Translations under genes and position numbers: made by a program
Shown: positions 12,823 through 14,763 of the stretch, in pieces
Numbering within the stretch: position 1 is the first letter of the stretch
Layout of the letters: each line of letters begins with the position of its first letter
The notes under the pieces: model-generated
Seen by the model: only the letters and a program-made list of their open reading frames with translations
The model's database searches: none
What the model was told of the DNA's origin: nothing
Assembly: GCA_029263435.1 (NCBI GenBank)
Contig: JAJCXL010000183.1
Location: 1 to 14,763, forward strand
DNA: 14,763 bases
Direction: 5' to 3'
Source: Acidobacteriota bacterium
Lineage (GTDB): Bacteria; Acidobacteriota; Vicinamibacteria; Marinacidobacterales; SMYC01

Positions 12823-14763
12823 TCAGTCTTTGTTTCGGGCCGCGAAATCCGCGATGATCTCGCCCGCGGTGTCGGGGGGCTCCGGACGGCTGACGAGAAA
12901 ACCCTGGAACCCGTCGCAACCCGTGAGGAGTGCGAGCTGCTCTTCGGTCTCCACGCCTTCGGCGACGACGTCGAGCCTCAAGCTGTGGCCGAGTCCGATA
13001 ATGGCATCGGCGACGGTGCGATCGTCTTCGTTGGTGCAGATCTCGTGAACGAAGCTCCGATCGATTTTCAGGCAATCGATGGGGAAGGTCGTGAGGTAGG
13101 CGAGTGACGAGTAACCGGTTCCGAAATCATCGATGGCGATCCGAACGCCCAGTCCTTTGAGCGCTTCGAGCGTTCTTCGCGTCCGCTGGGTGTCGCGCAT
13201 CAGGAGGCTCTCGGTGATCTCGAGCTCGAGCGCCGTGGGAGGAAGCCCGGTGCGCTCGAGCGCGTTCTCGACGACGGTGATGAGGTCGTTGCCTTCGAAC
13301 TGGCGCGCCGAGAGATTAACCGAGACGCGAAGACCTGGCACGAGCGTGTCGTGCCACTTCATCGCCTGAGCGCATGCGGTCTGCAAGACCCAATCACCGA
13401 CACCTTTGATGAGTCCTGAGCTTTCGAGAAAAGGCATGAATCTGCCGGGTGGCACGAGCCCTACCTTGGGGTGGCGCCACCGTACCAGTGCCTCCATCCC
13501 GGTCAAGCGCTTCTTGTCGATCGTCAGCTGCGGCTGGAAGAAGACGACGTACTCCTCGCGCTCGAGAGCGTGGCGGATTCCGCTTTCGAAGGTCAGCCGC
13601 TCGAGGACACGGGACGAGGACTCTTCTTCTTCGTCACTGTAAACGGCAAAGTTGTCCCGGCCGTCTTTCTTGGCGCGGTACATCGCTTGGTCGGCTCGTT
13701 GGAGGAGCTCTGCGGAAGACTCCGCATGGTCCGGGTAAAGCGCGATGCCGATGCTTCCGGTCGACGAAAGTTCATAGTCATTGAGAATGGCGGGCGGCGT
13801 CAAAGCTTCGAGCAAGCGTTGTGCGGTGGCTATCGCCGGGCGCTCGTCTTGAACACCTTCGAGCACGATCGCGAACTCATCCCCTCCGAGGCGGGCGGCG
13901 ATGTCGATATCTCGCAGGTTGTTCGTGATGCGCTCCGCGACGACTTTGAGGAGCCGGTCGCCTACGTCATGGCCTAGAGAGTCGTTGACGACTTTGAACC
14001 GGTCGACATCGAGCAACAACACCGCGATCTTCTTGTCGTGACTGCGAGCCCGAGCGACGGCCCGTCCGAGCGCTTCGCGGAACGCGGGACGATTCGACAG
14101 GCCGGTGACCGCGTCGTGTGTCGACAAGAAGTCGAGTCGATTCTCGATGCGCTTGACTTCGCTCACGTGGCGCAGCGCGCGCTTGACGGAGTACGGGCCG
14201 GCTTCGCTCTTGACGAGGTAATCCTGGGCGCCGGCTTTGATCGCCTGTTCATGGATGGCATCATCGTCGTGGGTGCCCAACGCGATGATCGGAAGCTCGG
14301 GCGAGCTGCGTCGCAGGCTTAGAATCGCTTCATAACCGCCGCCTCCCTCGAGGTCGAGATCGATGACGGCGGAGCGAAAGTCCTGATGCGCCGCGAGCTC
14401 GAGAGCTCGAGATGCGTTGGCGGCGATGCGGTAATCGGCCTCCGCGGAAGGCGCGGGGAGGTGAGCGCGGATGGCGTCCGACTCGCTCGGGTCTCCCACG
14501 AAGAGCACGGGAAGATCGGAGCTATGCCGGTTGGCGGCGGCTCGTCGGCCGCGCGCTCTTTCGATCGACGTCTTGAGAATCTTGGCGAGCTGGCCGAGGG
14601 TCCACGGCTTCGTGACGATCTCGTCGACGAGTGGCTCACCGTTTGCGCGGCGGGGAAAGTCCACTCGGGTGGCCCCCGTGACGATGAGGTAGCTCGTGTC
14701 GGGCCATTTCGGGCGCAATAGCTGAATCAACGAAAGGCCGTTCAGTGTGGGCATTCTTAGATC
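12823..14763 (-). CDS. REC-REC-GGDEF-EAL cyclic-di-GMP signalling protein, 5' end beyond the right edge
   Basis: A cytoplasmic response regulator that should make and/or break down cyclic di-GMP. The first in-frame ATG is at 14754, but the frame stays open to the edge and reads D-L-R-M-P-T-L-N-G-L. The last complete codon (14761-14763) therefore encodes a receiver phosphoacceptor Asp, and the true start is outside. Counting from that ATG: end of REC1 (TG 26-27, KPW 49-51); REC2 (about 82-200, Asp in VIDLDL at 130-135, Lys182, conserved Thr replaced by Gly in ALGTHDD); GGDEF (about 205-375) with GGDEF at 290-294 and inhibitory RxxD at 281-284; EAL (about 385-640) with EAL 421-423, NLSARQ 480-485, ELEITES 510-516, DDFGTGYSS 542-550, KIDRS 563-567, AEGVET 598-603. 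Both catalytic domains look intact. No membrane segment is seen. Confidence 0.96.
   Translation of the reverse strand, partial: DLRMPTLNGLSLIQLLRPKWPDTSYLIVTGATRVDFPRRANGEPLVDEIVTKPWTLGQLAKILKTSIERARGRRAAANRHSSDLPVLFVGDPSESDAIRAHLPAPSAEADYRIAANASRALELAAHQDFRSAVIDLDLEGGGGYEAILSLRRSSPELPIIALGTHDDDAIHEQAIKAGAQDYLVKSEAGPYSVKRALRHVSEVKRIENRLDFLSTHDAVTGLSNRPAFREALGRAVARARSHDKKIAVLLLDVDRFKVVNDSLGHDVGDRLLKVVAERITNNLRDIDIAARLGGDEFAIVLEGVQDERPAIATAQRLLEALTPPAILNDYELSSTGSIGIALYPDHAESSAELLQRADQAMYRAKKDGRDNFAVYSDEEEESSSRVLERLTFESGIRHALEREEYVVFFQPQLTIDKKRLTGMEALVRWRHPKVGLVPPGRFMPFLESSGLIKGVGDWVLQTACAQAMKWHDTLVPGLRVSVNLSARQFEGNDLITVVENALERTGLPPTALELEITESLLMRDTQRTRRTLEALKGLGVRIAIDDFGTGYSSLAYLTTFPIDCLKIDRSFVHEICTNEDDRTVADAIIGLGHSLRLDVVAEGVETEEQLALLTGCDGFQGFLVSRPEPPDTAGEIIADFAARNKD

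Overview
The window is GC-rich, gene-dense bacterial DNA with ten protein-coding genes visible. Both outermost genes run off the window. No tRNA, rRNA, CRISPR array, transposase or phage gene was seen. The gene types suggest a free-living, Gram-negative, respiring bacterium with many secreted proteins. They include a large ADOP/MacB-type permease, a DUF4388+J-like+TPR protein, a stand-alone TolB-N protein, secreted LmbE/PIG-L and lipocalin-like proteins, and a class I-like ETF. Acidobacteriota is my best guess, with Myxococcota-like lineages or Gemmatimonadota as alternatives. This rests on gene content only and was not tested by phylogeny.

Layout from left to right. (1) Bases 1-3398, minus strand: a tightly packed set read right to left, made of a secreted PIG-L/LmbE deacetylase with C-terminal beta-sandwich domains, a small lipoprotein, and a family 2 glycosyltransferase cut by the left edge. 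The last two overlap by 14 bases. (2) Bases 3399-3544: a divergent regulatory gap with two perfect palindromes. (3) Bases 3545-5098, plus strand: a cytosolic DUF4388/degenerate-J/TPR scaffold protein whose 3' end and stop codon lie in a 27-bp tandem repeat. (4) Bases 5145-6914, minus strand: etfB-etfA, the two electron-transfer flavoprotein subunits. (5) Bases 6923-7486, plus strand: a membrane-anchored TolB-N protein whose first possible start is only 8 bases from the etfB start. (6) Bases 7440-11983, minus strand: an export operon of HlyD-like adaptor, ABC ATPase and ADOP permease.

(7) Bases 11984-12333: a non-coding region with a textbook sigma-54 (-24/-12) promoter aimed at the export operon, an upstream inverted repeat that could bind an enhancer protein, and a stem-rich stretch before the next gene. 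(8) Bases 12334-12813, plus strand: a secreted lipocalin-like protein. (9) Bases 12823-14763, minus strand: a REC-REC-GGDEF-EAL cyclic-di-GMP protein cut by the right edge. The last complete codon of the window is its receiver phosphoacceptor Asp.

The best-supported regulatory story is the export operon. It has a perfect sigma-54 core promoter, a 5' UTR of about 16-18 bases, a strong Shine-Dalgarno sequence before a TTG start, and a terminator-like hairpin with a U-tract between the ATPase and permease genes. That hairpin could lower permease expression relative to the adaptor and ATPase. No wholly new defence or mobile system is evident. The most unusual items are the promoter/attenuator design of the export operon, the stop-codon tandem repeat, the palindromes in the divergent gap and the reduced TolB-N gene.
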